Source of the DNA: Acidimicrobiales bacterium
Lineage (GTDB): Bacteria > Actinomycetota > Acidimicrobiia > Acidimicrobiales > Aldehydirespiratoraceae
Assembly (NCBI GenBank): GCA_033344915.1
Contig: JAWPML010000001.1
Location: 4,172,263-4,236,262, forward strand
Length of the DNA stretch: 64,000 nucleotides
Direction: 5' to 3'
Under the pieces are notes generated by a model that saw only the letters and a program-made list of their open reading frames with translations, did no database searches and was not told the origin of the DNA. Positions 32,740-40,347 of this stretch are shown here, piece after piece. A program made the translations under genes and the position numbers. How positions within the stretch are numbered: the first letter of the stretch is position 1; each line of letters opens with the position of its first letter.

Positions 32740-32852
32740 TCAATTGGGGTTCCTCCGATCACGCCCGCGGTACAACACTTCTGACAGACCCACCCGAGCT
32801 GACGGGCCGGCGAGGGCCACAGAGGCAGGATGCGAGGTGCGAGAATGCGGTC

Positions 32853-33875
32853 GTGAATCGGATCGGTGTGACTCGCTGCCTGCTCGCCGCAGCGTTGTTC
32901 GGAGCATCGGCACCAGCAGCATCGAAGTTGTCGGGAGACGTCCCGACCTTGGTGCTGGCCGGGCTGTTGTACCTCGGTGCTGGTTTGGCGGTCCTTCCGG
33001 CGGTTGTTCGCCGACCCCCGACCTGGCAGGCGGTGCAGCGTGATTGGCGGCCGGCGTCTGTAGCAGTGATCGCTGGCGGCGCAGTGGGGCCCGCACTTCT
33101 GATCGCAGGGCTGGCACGCACATCGGCAGCCACGGCGTCGATCCTGTTGAACCTGGAGCTGGCCGCCACGGTGTTGTTGGCGGCCACGATCTTTCGAGAG
33201 CATCTCGGGCGGCGTGTCGCTACCGGCGCAGCTCTCGTGACGGGGGCCGGGATGATTCTGGTTTGGGAACCCGGCGCTGAAGTGAGCGTCGGGGCCCTGC
33301 TCATTGCTGCGGCGTGCGTCGCCTGGGGTCTTGACAATGGCGTCACCGCCAAGATCGATCAGCTCGGCCCCGAACACGTCGTGCTGCTGAAAGGAGCGAT
33401 CGCAGGCGCTGCCAACCTGATGCTCGGTCTTGCCTTCGCCGATGACACAGCCGGAATCAGCGCCGGTGCGGTGGTCGCGGCCCTGGCCGTGGGCGCGGCC
33501 GGCTACGGCGCATCGATCGTCTTGTGGGTGAAAGGCGCCCGCGACCTGGGCGCAGCCCGCGGGCAGGTCATCTTCGCCACCGCACCGTTCATCGGTGTGT
33601 TCATTGCGTGGGTTGCTCTCGGCGAGGCGGTGGCCTGGGTGCAACTGGTCGCGGTCGCGCTGGCCGCTTCAGGAGTTGCGATGTCCATTCAGTCATCGCA
33701 TGAACACGGGCATTCCCATGAGAAGGTCGAGCACGAACATGAACACAGCCACGACGACGACCACCACGACCACTGTCATGACGACCCAGCCCAGGTACGC
33801 CACACCCATCAGCCGCGGATGCACACCCATCCGCACGTCCCAGATCTTCACCACCGCCACTCACACCACGAGTGA
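32853..33875 (+). CDS. EamA/DMT-superfamily exporter with His-rich C-terminal tail
   Basis: About 340 residues from GTG 32853 (VNRIGVTRCLLAAALFGASA); the frame is open upstream to 32736 without a hydrophobic start. Ten membrane helices in two EamA repeats (PALLIAGLARTSAATASILL; GYGASIVLWVKGARDLGAAR). After the last helix there is a tail of roughly 65 residues packed with His, Asp and Glu (SSHEHGHSHEKVEHEHEHSH and beyond, ending HHRHSHHE). Such tails bind Ni, Co or Zn, so this is a probable metal exporter rather than a metabolite carrier. A broken MerR gene follows directly. Confidence 0.85.
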   Translation: MNRIGVTRCLLAAALFGASAPAASKLSGDVPTLVLAGLLYLGAGLAVLPAVVRRPPTWQAVQRDWRPASVAVIAGGAVGPALLIAGLARTSAATASILLNLELAATVLLAATIFREHLGRRVATGAALVTGAGMILVWEPGAEVSVGALLIAAACVAWGLDNGVTAKIDQLGPEHVVLLKGAIAGAANLMLGLAFADDTAGISAGAVVAALAVGAAGYGASIVLWVKGARDLGAARGQVIFATAPFIGVFIAWVALGEAVAWVQLVAVALAASGVAMSIQSSHEHGHSHEKVEHEHEHSHDDDHHDHCHDDPAQVRHTHQPRMHTHPHVPDLHHRHSHHE

Positions 33876-34132
33876 GTCGGTCGAGCGACTGGGGTTCATC
33901 AGGTCGGCCAAGTCGCTGGGTCTGACCTTCGCCGACATTCGTCGGGTGTTGCAGTTGTCTGACACCGGCGAGAGACCGTGCAGGCGGGTCGAGTCCATGG
34001 TGGCCGCCAAGGTCATGGAAATCGACCAGCGGATCGAGGAGCTGCAAGTACTGCGAGACCGACTGTGCTCGCTCGATACTGCGCCGGGGCGTCGAGGCGT
34101 CCGTGTGCCCGATCATCGAGCACGCCGCTTGA
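33876..34132 (+). pseudogene. MerR-family regulator, 5'-truncated and frameshifted
   Basis: Begins abruptly inside the family: [60 protein letters not shown]. The N-terminal DNA-binding helices are absent; the sequence is joined to the end of the exporter gene. A frame change near 34080-34095 is needed to read the expected metal-sensor end [14 protein letters not shown]. Probably once the regulator of the exporter. Confidence 0.7.
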
Positions 34133-34175
34133 CTCTCAGGGCGAGTTTGGACGCGACGGTCCGAGGAACGCGCCG

Positions 34176-34505
34176 GTGACGGTTGGACGATCGTTGGCGC
34201 TCTTCGCGCTCGCGGCGTTGGCCGAGATTGGGGGTGCCTGGTTGGTGTGGCAAGGTGTGCGCGAGGATCGCGGCCTCGTCTGGATTGGTGCAGGGATCGC
34301 TGCGTTGGGTGCGTATGGCTTCGTGGCCACTTTCCAATCCGAGAACAACTTTGGACGGATCCTGGCGGCCTACGGCGGGATCTTCGTCGCGGGTTCGCTG
34401 GCGTGGGGTATGGCTGTCGATGGTTTTCGCCCCGACCGCTTCGACCTGATCGGCGCTTTCGCATGCCTGCTGGGAGTCGCGGTCATCATGTACGCGCCAC
34501 GATGA
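34176..34505 (+). CDS. UPF0060 (YnfA-type) small membrane protein
   Basis: 109 residues from GTG 34176, the usual family length. Four membrane helices; signatures [20 protein letters not shown] and [38 protein letters not shown]. YnfA relatives belong to the drug/metabolite exporter class; substrate unknown. Sits between the exporter remnant region and the convergent flavoprotein gene. Confidence 0.92.
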   Translation: MTVGRSLALFALAALAEIGGAWLVWQGVREDRGLVWIGAGIAALGAYGFVATFQSENNFGRILAAYGGIFVAGSLAWGMAVDGFRPDRFDLIGAFACLLGVAVIMYAPR

Positions 34506-34528
34506 ACTCGGTGGCAGAAATGGTTCTG

Positions 34529-35881
34529 TCAGAGCATTGAGCCGAGGTCGGCGGTGACGGTGGGGTAGGCGGCGGTCATGGATTTGAGTTGGCGGGTGGT
34601 CAGGTCGAGTTTCATGGCGAGGGCGCAGAAGTTGATGAGTTCGCCGTATTCGGGTCCGAACATGTGGGCGCCGACGATGGTGTTGGTGGTCTTGTTCACG
34701 AGGATCTTGACCGCGGCGATGGTTTCGCCGATGCGGTAGTTCGAGTACCAGCCGCTGGTATCGGAGTAGCGGACGTCGAGGTCGATGCCTTGGGCTCGGG
34801 CATCTTCTTCGAGGAGGCCGACGCGGGCGAGTTCGGGGATGGTGAATACCGCGGTGGGGACGCCGTCGTAGTCGGGCACGGTGGTCGTGCCCTTGAGCAT
34901 GTTTGACGCGGCGACCTTGCCTTCGAACACAGCGACCGGCGTGAGCGCCATGCCGGGAGTGTCGGCCGCATCGCCGGCTGCGTACACGGCGGAGTTGGTA
35001 GTGCTCTGGAGATGGCCGGCCACGTCCACACCGTTTCCTCCGTAGGCGACGCCGGCCGCGTCAAGGGCCAGGCGAGACAGCTGAGGGACCCGTCCGGCGC
35101 CGTGGACAACGAGGTCGGTCTCGATGGTGGTCTCGGCTCCGGCTCGTTCGACGGTGACTCGCTACCCTGACGGCTGAGGCTCGATCACGGTGACGACGCT
35201 CTCACGTTGGACATCGATGCCGACCTTGGCGCCACGGGTGATGAGGAGTTCGACAAGGTCGGGGTCGAATCCCTTGAGGGGTCGCTCACCGCGATCGACG
35301 ATGATGGGGCGGCTGCCGGCGCGGGCGGCGATGTGGGCGAACTCGAATGAGATGAAGCCGCCGCCGATGAAGAGGATGCGGGCGGGGAGTTCCTCGAGGT
35401 TCAAGAAGTCGGTGCTGTCGATGAGTTGGTCGGCGCCGGGGAATCCCAGTGGTTTGGGTCGGGCGCCGGTGGCGATCATGAAGTGTGACGAGTTATGCAC
35501 AGCGCCGTCGATGTCGACGGTGTTGGTGCCGGTGAAGGTGGCGGTGCCATAGAGGGTCTCCACGCCGTTGCCGGTGAGGCCACGTTCCATGTTCTGGGGG
35601 ACGGGGTCGGTGAAGCCGCGTTTGTGTTTCATGAGGTCGGCCCAGTTGATCGCCAGGCCGCTGTTGTCGATGCCCTTGCCTTGCATAAGTCGGGCGCTGT
35701 CGATGATCTCGGCGCCGCGTCGCAGGATCTTCTTGGGGTCACAGCCCCGGAGGGCGCAGGTGCCGCCGTAGGGGAGTTCGTCGACGATTGCGGTCCGCCA
35801 GCCGGCAGCCGCGCACTTGTTGGCCGCCTCGACGCCGGCCATGCCCGCCCCGATCACGATGAGGTCATAGGGAGTGGTCAT
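34529..35881 (-). pseudogene. FAD-dependent disulfide oxidoreductase (MerA/glutathione reductase family), in-frame stop
   Basis: Would encode about 450 residues: FAD-binding LIVIGAGMAGVEAANKCAAA, redox pair GGTCALRGCDPKKIL (C-x4-C), NAD-binding ILFIGGGFISFEFAH, ATGD-like AVYAAGDAADTPGM and dimerisation domain FTIPELARVGL. A TAG at 35164-35162 interrupts it after EPQPSG; coding sense continues in the same frame (RVTVERAGAETTIETDLVVH). So only a point change separates it from an intact gene. It ends the MerR-controlled operon after a thioredoxin-like gene. Readthrough or a sequencing error cannot be excluded. Confidence 0.8.
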
Positions 35882-35927
35882 GACAGGGTCCTTCGGTGAG
35901 AAGGATTGGATTCTTGGCCGTCAGCGC

Positions 35928-36053
35928 TCACACGAGGCACCGCGCGGCTGCGCTGGTGCGAGCGGCCGAGCCCGACAGCGGTGTCCCGCAGCAGACACCG
36001 AGCCCGGCCGCGCCAAGAGCAACAAGGCTCGCAGAGCTTTCTCTCTCAGCCAC
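35928..36053 (-). CDS. Short CCG-motif protein in the MerR operon, possibly truncated
   Basis: 41 residues from GTG 36053, overlapping the stop of the thioredoxin-like gene by 8 bp. VALGAAGLGVCCGTPLSGSA resembles the first helix of small MerC/MerT-like membrane proteins, but the sequence then turns Ala/Arg-rich and stops early, so it may be a truncated remnant. Low certainty. Confidence 0.4.
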   Translation of the reverse strand: MAERESSASLVALGAAGLGVCCGTPLSGSAARTSAAARCLV

Positions 36054-36345
36054 GAGACAACACTTCGCGCAGTTGTTCGATCGTCGGCGAGCCGGCCGGG
36101 CCGTCGGGCGTTTGGTACACGCGGCACGACAGCCCGACTGGTGCGTCAGCGTCGGCGAAGATGTCGTGGCCGTCGACGAGGATGCTGGGTGATCCGCGGA
36201 ACCGGGTCTCCTTCGCTGCCTCGGGGGTGTCGACGATCCGGCGTGTGATGTGGAGATCGGGCCGTTCGGCCGCCAGGGTGCGTAGGTGGGCATCGGCCTT
36301 GAGCCAGTTCGGGCAGTCCTCGAAGTAGACCAGTGTCACGTCCAT
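36046..36345 (-). CDS. Small thioredoxin-like protein of a MerR-controlled operon
   Basis: 99 residues from ATG 36345. MDVTLVYFEDCPNWLKADAH, then ITRRIVDTPEAAKETRFRGS with PSILVDGHDIF: a thioredoxin-like fold with a single N-terminal Cys and the cis-Pro segment. Proteins of this type are frequent in mercury and arsenic gene clusters. It is the first gene behind the long-spacer MerR promoter (36352-36383), divergent from the MerR gene. Role inferred from context. Confidence 0.8.
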   Translation of the reverse strand: MDVTLVYFEDCPNWLKADAHLRTLAAERPDLHITRRIVDTPEAAKETRFRGSPSILVDGHDIFADADAPVGLSCRVYQTPDGPAGSPTIEQLREVLSRG

Positions 36346-36351
36346 GTCTCG

Positions 36352-36383
36352 ACGATAAACCTTGAACCACGGATCAAGGTCAA
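36352..36383 (-). promoter_or_regulatory. MerR-type promoter with 20-bp spacer and dyad
   Basis: On the minus strand TTGACC (36383-36378) and TATCGT (36357-36352) are separated by 20 bp. Inside lies ACCTTGA (36359-36365) / TCAAGGT (36374-36380), a 7-bp inverted repeat. An overlong spacer holding a dyad is the hallmark of MerR-activated promoters; this one drives the thioredoxin-like operon. Confidence 0.75.
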
Positions 36384-36393
36384 GGAGTATCGT

Positions 36394-36834
36394 GTGAGGA
36401 TGTTGATCGGCGAGTTCGCGGAAGCACTCGGGGTCCCCACCCAGACAGTCAGGTTCTACGAACGGCGCGGCCTGCTGCCGCGGCCGGAGCGGGCGCCCAA
36501 CGGTTACCGGCTCTACGACGAAGTCGCTCTCCAGCGCGGCAGTTTCATCAGATCGGCCCAAGCGGCAGGGCTGACCCTGGCTGAGATCGGCAGCATCATC
36601 GACATCCGCAACGAGGGGGCTGCGCCGTGCACCCACGTGGGTGCGCTGCTCGAAGCGAAACTGGCCGACGTGCGGGAACGGCAACGCCAACTCGCAGCCC
36701 TCGAAGGCGAGCTCAAGCACTTGTTGAACCGCAGCGAACTCCTCGACCCCGCCGACTGCGGCGACGACGACGTCTGCCACATCCTCAGTGCGAGAACCGG
36801 TCTCTCGTCACCAGATGTTGCATCGAGGCTATGA
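36394..36834 (+). CDS. MerR-family metal-responsive activator
   Basis: 146 residues from GTG 36394 (ATG 36400 is also possible). HTH and wing: LIGEFAEALGVPTQTVRFYE, RRGLLPRPERAPNGYRLYDE; then the linker helix SFIRSAQAAGLTLAEIGSII and a dimer helix. Metal-ligand candidates: APCTHV in the MerR Cys82 region and DCGDDDVCHIL near the C-terminus (C-x5-C). This fits mercury/lead/zinc sensors; the exact metal is open. Divergent from the operon it probably activates. Confidence 0.9.
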   Translation: MRMLIGEFAEALGVPTQTVRFYERRGLLPRPERAPNGYRLYDEVALQRGSFIRSAQAAGLTLAEIGSIIDIRNEGAAPCTHVGALLEAKLADVRERQRQLAALEGELKHLLNRSELLDPADCGDDDVCHILSARTGLSSPDVASRL

Positions 36835-36881
36835 ATCGCCATCTGTCGATGAATGAGTTGGCAGCGAATCGCTATCCAGCG

Positions 36882-37136
36882 TCACATCATTCGCCTCGGA
36901 GCTAACCGCCGTACATAGCGTCGCTCTTGGCGCCACTGGCTCCTGTTGTTCGTCGCCGCCGGGCACGTGGCAGGAGGTCGGGCGGCATCGATCCGGTCCC
37001 GGATCGCTACGGCTTCAGTGCGGGATGTGCCAGCCGGGTGCCAGCGGCGGCGTTCGGTGCCGCTGAGGGGGTCATAGCCGGCGTAGTCGACGATGTAGAA
37101 GCGGTGGTTGCGTTGCGCGAAGTAGGACATCGCCAC
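36882..37136 (-). pseudogene. Truncated tyrosine integrase (N-terminal fragment)
   Basis: Residues MSYFAQRNHRFYIVDYAGYD, ERRRWHPAGTSRTEAVAIRD and RIDAARPPATCP closely match the first 55 residues of the integrase at 40342-41460; the similarity includes the upstream flank near 37137-37165 (CGCCACCCATCGGCTC). The core-binding and catalytic domains are gone. It marks a former integrase end inside element 1. The rest of 36835-37318 shows no gene. Confidence 0.75.
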
Positions 37137-37318
37137 CCATCGGCTCTTCGGGTCGCCAACCCGAAGATCACGACAGTGCTGCGGGCGGGATTATCGGGTG
37201 CCGGAGAGTTCTCACCCTCCACCCTTCGACCGATCGGTCTGCCGGATTCCGGATGGGTCTGGGGCGCTCGGCCCTGAGCAATACCGGGACGACTCGGCGC
37301 GTACCACGCTCGGTGCGG

Positions 37319-37945
37319 TCAGTCCGCGGCTGGCCCGAGGTAGGTGTGACACATACGAATGAGTTCGTCGGTGGCGTGCTCGTCGGCGATGAGTCGGCCG
37401 TCGTGCACGCACGCCTCGACGCTCGAGACGAGGATGCGGACCCTCGTGCCGACCTGGGGTGAGGTGTCGCCGAGTCGCTGTAGGTGCCACACCATCTCGT
37501 CGACCATGATCTTCCGGAGCTCGTCGAGGCGGGCATCGAGGGCAGCCGTGCGGGGCGCCCGCCACAGCAGCTCGTCGAGCTGCGGGTCGTCGTTCATCTC
37601 GGCAACGGCGGTGACCAGGATCCGACAGAGGTCGGCGAGATCCGGCTCCTCGGCCCGCAGCAGCGGAACGAGCTCGGCCAACTCGGCCATGGCCTCGTCG
37701 AGGTGCCGTTCGGCGACGGCGACGACCAGGGCGTCCTTGTTCGGGAAGTACTGGTACAACGATCCGACCGAGACTCCCGCGGCTTCGGCGACGTGATTCG
37801 TGGTGGTCGCGTGGTAGCCGCGCTCGGAGAAAAGGCGAGTGGCCTCGTCGAGGAGGCTGGCGACGAGGCGACGTGACCGCTCCTGGCGTGGGCGTTTTCG
37901 TGGTTCGGCGTTGCGCCACGAATGCGAGTTGTCACATACGAGCAT
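37319..37945 (-). CDS. TetR-family repressor
   Basis: 208 residues. N-terminal HTH: ERSRRLVASLLDEATRLFSE, RGYHATTTNHVAEAAGVSVG, SLYQYFPNKDAL. The C-terminal ligand domain is helical with CRILVTAVAEMNDDPQLDEL. ATG 37945 is only 18 bp from the start of the divergent SRPBCC gene, so one operator controls both. The ligand is unknown. Confidence 0.92.
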   Translation of the reverse strand: MLVCDNSHSWRNAEPRKRPRQERSRRLVASLLDEATRLFSERGYHATTTNHVAEAAGVSVGSLYQYFPNKDALVVAVAERHLDEAMAELAELVPLLRAEEPDLADLCRILVTAVAEMNDDPQLDELLWRAPRTAALDARLDELRKIMVDEMVWHLQRLGDTSPQVGTRVRILVSSVEACVHDGRLIADEHATDELIRMCHTYLGPAAD

Positions 37946-37963
37946 TACTCACATAGTGTACTC

Positions 37964-38467
37964 ATGCGAACCATCGTCGTCACCTCCGAGTTCAACGCCC
38001 CGGCCGAGGTCGTCTGGTCTGGCATCCAGACTCCCCACGCGTTCGTCCACATCGCCAACGGCATGCTCCGCTTTCCTGCGGCATCGCGCCTCGACGGCCC
38101 GTGGAAGGTTGGCCAGACCATCGTTGGCTGGACGTTTCTGTTCAACGTCATGCCGTTCTCCAAGCATCATCTCTCGGTCGCCTCGATCGACAACGAAACC
38201 CGGACGCTCGTATCTGACGAACACGGCGGCCTGCTCCGGCGCTGGCACCACTCGCTGCACGTCGAGTTCCTGGCCGATCAGCGGTGCCGCTACACCGACA
38301 CCATCGAGATCGACGCCGGCCCGCTCACCCCCGTCGTCGCCGGCTACGCCCACGTCTTCTACCGCTACCGACATTGGCGTTGGAAGCGGCTGGCCCGCCT
38401 ACTCGCAGCAGCCAATGCAGCGGCGACAAGGGCGTGTGGCTCGGAATCCGCAAACGCCACTGCTTGA
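37964..38467 (+). CDS. SRPBCC (START-like) superfamily protein
   Basis: 167 residues from ATG 37964. MRTIVVTSEFNAPAEVVWSG and a helix-grip pattern (HHSLHVEFLADQRCRYTDTI, EIDAGPLTPVVAGYAHVFYR). These domains bind hydrophobic ligands. A TTGTCA hexamer at 37929 with CATAGT 17 bp later and the ATG 6 nt after that suggests a leaderless message controlled by the divergent TetR. Function beyond ligand binding is not inferable. Confidence 0.85.
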   Translation: MRTIVVTSEFNAPAEVVWSGIQTPHAFVHIANGMLRFPAASRLDGPWKVGQTIVGWTFLFNVMPFSKHHLSVASIDNETRTLVSDEHGGLLRRWHHSLHVEFLADQRCRYTDTIEIDAGPLTPVVAGYAHVFYRYRHWRWKRLARLLAAANAAATRACGSESANATA

Positions 38468-38791
38468 CGCTCGAGCGCCGATGACGGTGCCCGACGCCGG
38501 CATCGACGTCAAAGACTCGGCACATTGGCCGGCGCCGGGCAAACAGGCCGCATCGAACCATCGCCACCGACCGCCATGACCGGTCGCATCGCGCGTGGCA
38601 CGCATATCGCTCACGCCACCGGCACCGGCCGACCCGTCCGGGTTCGGCACTTCTGCCGCTGCTGGGGTCGGGCGGTTGATTGGCGCCCATACCGTCCGGG
38701 CGGTGTTCGGGGGCGGCGGAGTTGCGGGCGCGGGTCGTGTTCGAGGCCGAAGGGCGGCACAGCGCCGGGCGGAACCCCACCTCCCGATCCC
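38468..38791. other. Stretch without a visible gene
   Basis: About 320 bp between the SRPBCC gene and the toxin-antitoxin promoter. Several frames are open because of high GC content, but none has a start, ribosome binding site or recognisable product. No strong repeat or terminator was seen. Confidence 0.5.
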
Positions 38792-38830
38792 AACATAACC
38801 TTGACAGCATAATGTAGTCGACGTTATGTT
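38792..38830 (+). promoter_or_regulatory. Toxin-antitoxin promoter with AACATAA/TTATGTT operator
   Basis: TTGACA (38801-38806) and TTATGT/TATGTT (38824-38830) make a good promoter with 17-18 bp spacing. AACATAA (38792-38798) and TTATGTT (38824-38830) are inverted, with another CATAA at 38808. The GTG start follows 6-7 nt after the -10, so the message is probably leaderless. Antitoxin autorepression is the likely role. Confidence 0.65.
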
Positions 38831-38836
38831 TGTAGA

Positions 38837-39307
38837 GTGTCGCCTGTCCGGGTCGAGTTCCACCCAATGTTCGCGAGTCAATACGAACAGCTGGCTGGGC
38901 TCGCTTCGGATTCCGATACGCATCTCGAGTTGTTCGGCGACGTGACAGCGTTGCTTAACGCGCTCGAAGAGTTCGGTCACGACGTTGAGGAGGACAATCA
39001 TCACCCCGACGCAATCAGCCATCCCATTGTCACTTCTCGCTATCGCACCTTCGCCTTGCGGCGAACTCCGCCGACGACGGCCACGCCGTATGCCGACTCG
39101 CCGCCGGTCCTGCGGATCCCGTACGTCTGGTTCATCGACCAGGCCACGGGCGACGAGGTTGCGGTCGTGATGCTGGTGGGTGACAAGACGACTTCGGGCA
39201 ACGACTGGTATCCCGCAGTTGTCAACAAGATCGACAACGCAAGCATGGTCACCGACTGGGAACGGACCCACCCCGACCACAAGGCGACAATCAGGAGGAC
39301 ACGATGA
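38837..39307 (+). CDS. Putative toxin of an XRE-type toxin-antitoxin pair
   Basis: 156 residues from GTG 38837. VRVEFHPMFASQYEQLAGLA, DVTALLNALEEFGHDVEED, SRYRTFALRRTPP, PYVWFIDQATGDEVAVVML and GNDWYPAVVNKI. The middle strands resemble RelE/HigB-type ribonucleases but the protein is longer and the family is not certain. It overlaps the XRE antitoxin gene by 4 bp (ATGA), toxin first, as in HigBA modules. Located near the right end of element 1, as a stabilising module. Confidence 0.65.
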   Translation: MSPVRVEFHPMFASQYEQLAGLASDSDTHLELFGDVTALLNALEEFGHDVEEDNHHPDAISHPIVTSRYRTFALRRTPPTTATPYADSPPVLRIPYVWFIDQATGDEVAVVMLVGDKTTSGNDWYPAVVNKIDNASMVTDWERTHPDHKATIRRTR

Positions 39308-39705
39308 CTGCTACGAAACCACCGATGGTTCCCGACGCCGACGAAGACTTCACCGACGAAGACTTCGCAACCGCAACCGACCGAGTCAAGGCCACTCGAG
39401 ACGCTGCTCTGGCCGACCCCAATGTCGCTGGCATGGTTGAGGCCAAGACGGCGGCTCTCGCACGCAGGGTTGACACCCTGGCGGCGCTCCGTAAGGCGCG
39501 TGGGCTCACCCAGGCACAGCTGACCGAGGAGCTGGGCATGACTCAAGGCGAGGTGTCGCGTCTGGAACGGCGAGAGAATCTGCACCTTGCGACGTTGGCC
39601 CGGTTCATCGAAGCGACCGGCGGCAAACTGAAGATCACCGCGGTCTACAACGACGACGAAGTCGAGGTCGGAATCGGCGACACAGTCGAGCCCGAACCGG
39701 CATGA
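39304..39705 (+). CDS. XRE-family antitoxin
   Basis: 133 residues. N-terminal acidic arm (DADEDFTDEDFATATDRVKA), HTH VDTLAALRKARGLTQAQLTE, ELGMTQGEVSRLERRENLHL, and a short C-terminal dimer part ALARFIEATGGKLKITAVYN in the style of HigA antitoxins. Overlaps the toxin gene by 4 bp. Probably binds the upstream AACATAA dyads. Confidence 0.82.
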   Translation: MTATKPPMVPDADEDFTDEDFATATDRVKATRDAALADPNVAGMVEAKTAALARRVDTLAALRKARGLTQAQLTEELGMTQGEVSRLERRENLHLATLARFIEATGGKLKITAVYNDDEVEVGIGDTVEPEPA

Positions 39706-40006
39706 CCATGGCCGTACTGCCCGGACACACTTCGTGGAGCGAACTGCGGCATGGCCGAAGCGAACAGCCAACAGCGTCACCGGCTGCTCGATTCGATCTC
39801 GACCTCGGACAGCTCATCTACGACCTGCGGACCGAGGCAGGGTTGAGTCAGCGGGAGCTGGCTGAGCGGATGGGAACAACGCATCGATGATCTCGCGTCT
39901 GGAGGAGGGCGGTGACGCGAAGAACCGGATCGATACCCTCGCCCGAGTGGCCACAGCGTTGGATCGGCATCTCGTGCTGTCGACTGACGCTGTTCAGTTG
40001 GCGTGA
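39702..40006 (+). pseudogene. Frameshifted XRE antitoxin, homologue of 53576-53896
   Basis: FDLDLGQLIYDLRTEAGLSQ, RELAERMGTT is followed by a one-base loss near 39882-39886; the other frame continues MISRLEEGGDAKNRIDTLAR, VATALDRHLVLSTDAVQLA and stops at 40004-40006. The same gene is intact at the right end of element 2, followed by the same 22-bp repeat, so these two ends are homologous. No toxin partner remains for this copy. Confidence 0.75.
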
Positions 40007-40007
40007 G

Positions 40008-40029
40008 AAAAGCTCACAGAAAACTCACG
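40008..40029. repeat. 22-bp repeat at right end of element 1
   Basis: Identical to 53907-53928. It contains two CTCAC units 11 bp apart (GCTCACAGAAAACTCACG) and, with the preceding GTGAG, an inverted pair. Its fixed position about 130-150 bp before the tRNA fragment in both elements suggests an integrase or excisionase arm site. Confidence 0.6.
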
Positions 40030-40157
40030 GGACAGACGTAAACAGGAGGGAACGGCGGGTTGCAGCGGGGAACACCGACACCGCTCGAAACGGCCGCGGA
40101 GCTGGGCAAACGCCCGTTCTTGCAGGTCAGGCGCCCGATACGAGAATCTGTCTCAAC

Positions 40158-40203
40158 GCTCATAACCCGAAGGTCGCAGGTTCAAATCCTGCCCCCGCCA
40201 CCA
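40158..40203 (+). other. Attachment site: 3' half of a CAT-anticodon tRNA (fMet-like), copy 1
   Basis: 46 bp from the anticodon loop (CTCATAACCCG) through the T arm (GCAGGTTCAAATCCTGC) to the end CCCCCGCCACCA. It is identical at all 46 positions to 54059-54104. The 5' half of a tRNA is missing, so it is not functional by itself. It is the junction between element 1 and element 2, the product of site-specific integration at a tRNA gene. Confidence 0.85.
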
Positions 40204-40210
40204 CTCAGAA

Positions 40211-40237
40211 GGCCCGGAAACCAGCGGTTTCCGGGCC
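40211..40237 (+). terminator. Rho-independent terminator after att copy 1
   Basis: GGCCCGGAAACC and GGTTTCCGGGCC pair perfectly (12 bp, 3-nt loop AGC) followed by TTTGTCGTTGT. It begins 7 bp after the tRNA fragment, where a tRNA terminator would lie. Confidence 0.85.
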
Positions 40238-40264
40238 TTTGTCGTTGTCTGGTCGAGGTGGGCG

Positions 40265-40347
40265 TCTACCGTGTCATCTACCGACGCTCGACCGCGTAGG
40301 CCTGTGACCTGCGTGTTTGCGAGGCTGGGGACGGTAGATGTCTACCG
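40265..40347. repeat. TCTACCG repeats beside integrase 1
   Basis: TCTACCG occurs at 40265, 40277 and 40341, and its complement CGGTAGA at 40332; the last two form a 7-bp inverted repeat at the integrase stop. The same heptamer flanks integrase 2 (54060-54166 region and 55409-55514). Likely integrase arm-type binding sites; the inverted pair may also end integrase transcription. Confidence 0.5.

Noticed and set aside
33595-34179. A single 194-residue gene covering the exporter tail and MerR-like part
   Set aside because: Its first 90 codons are an out-of-frame reading of the His-rich exporter tail; only the MerR-like second half has family sense, and it is truncated.
36352-36383. Promoter of the MerR operon as a Fur/DtxR-type site
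   Set aside because: The dyad lies in an overlong spacer beside a MerR gene, which fits MerR control; it does not look like an iron-box palindrome.
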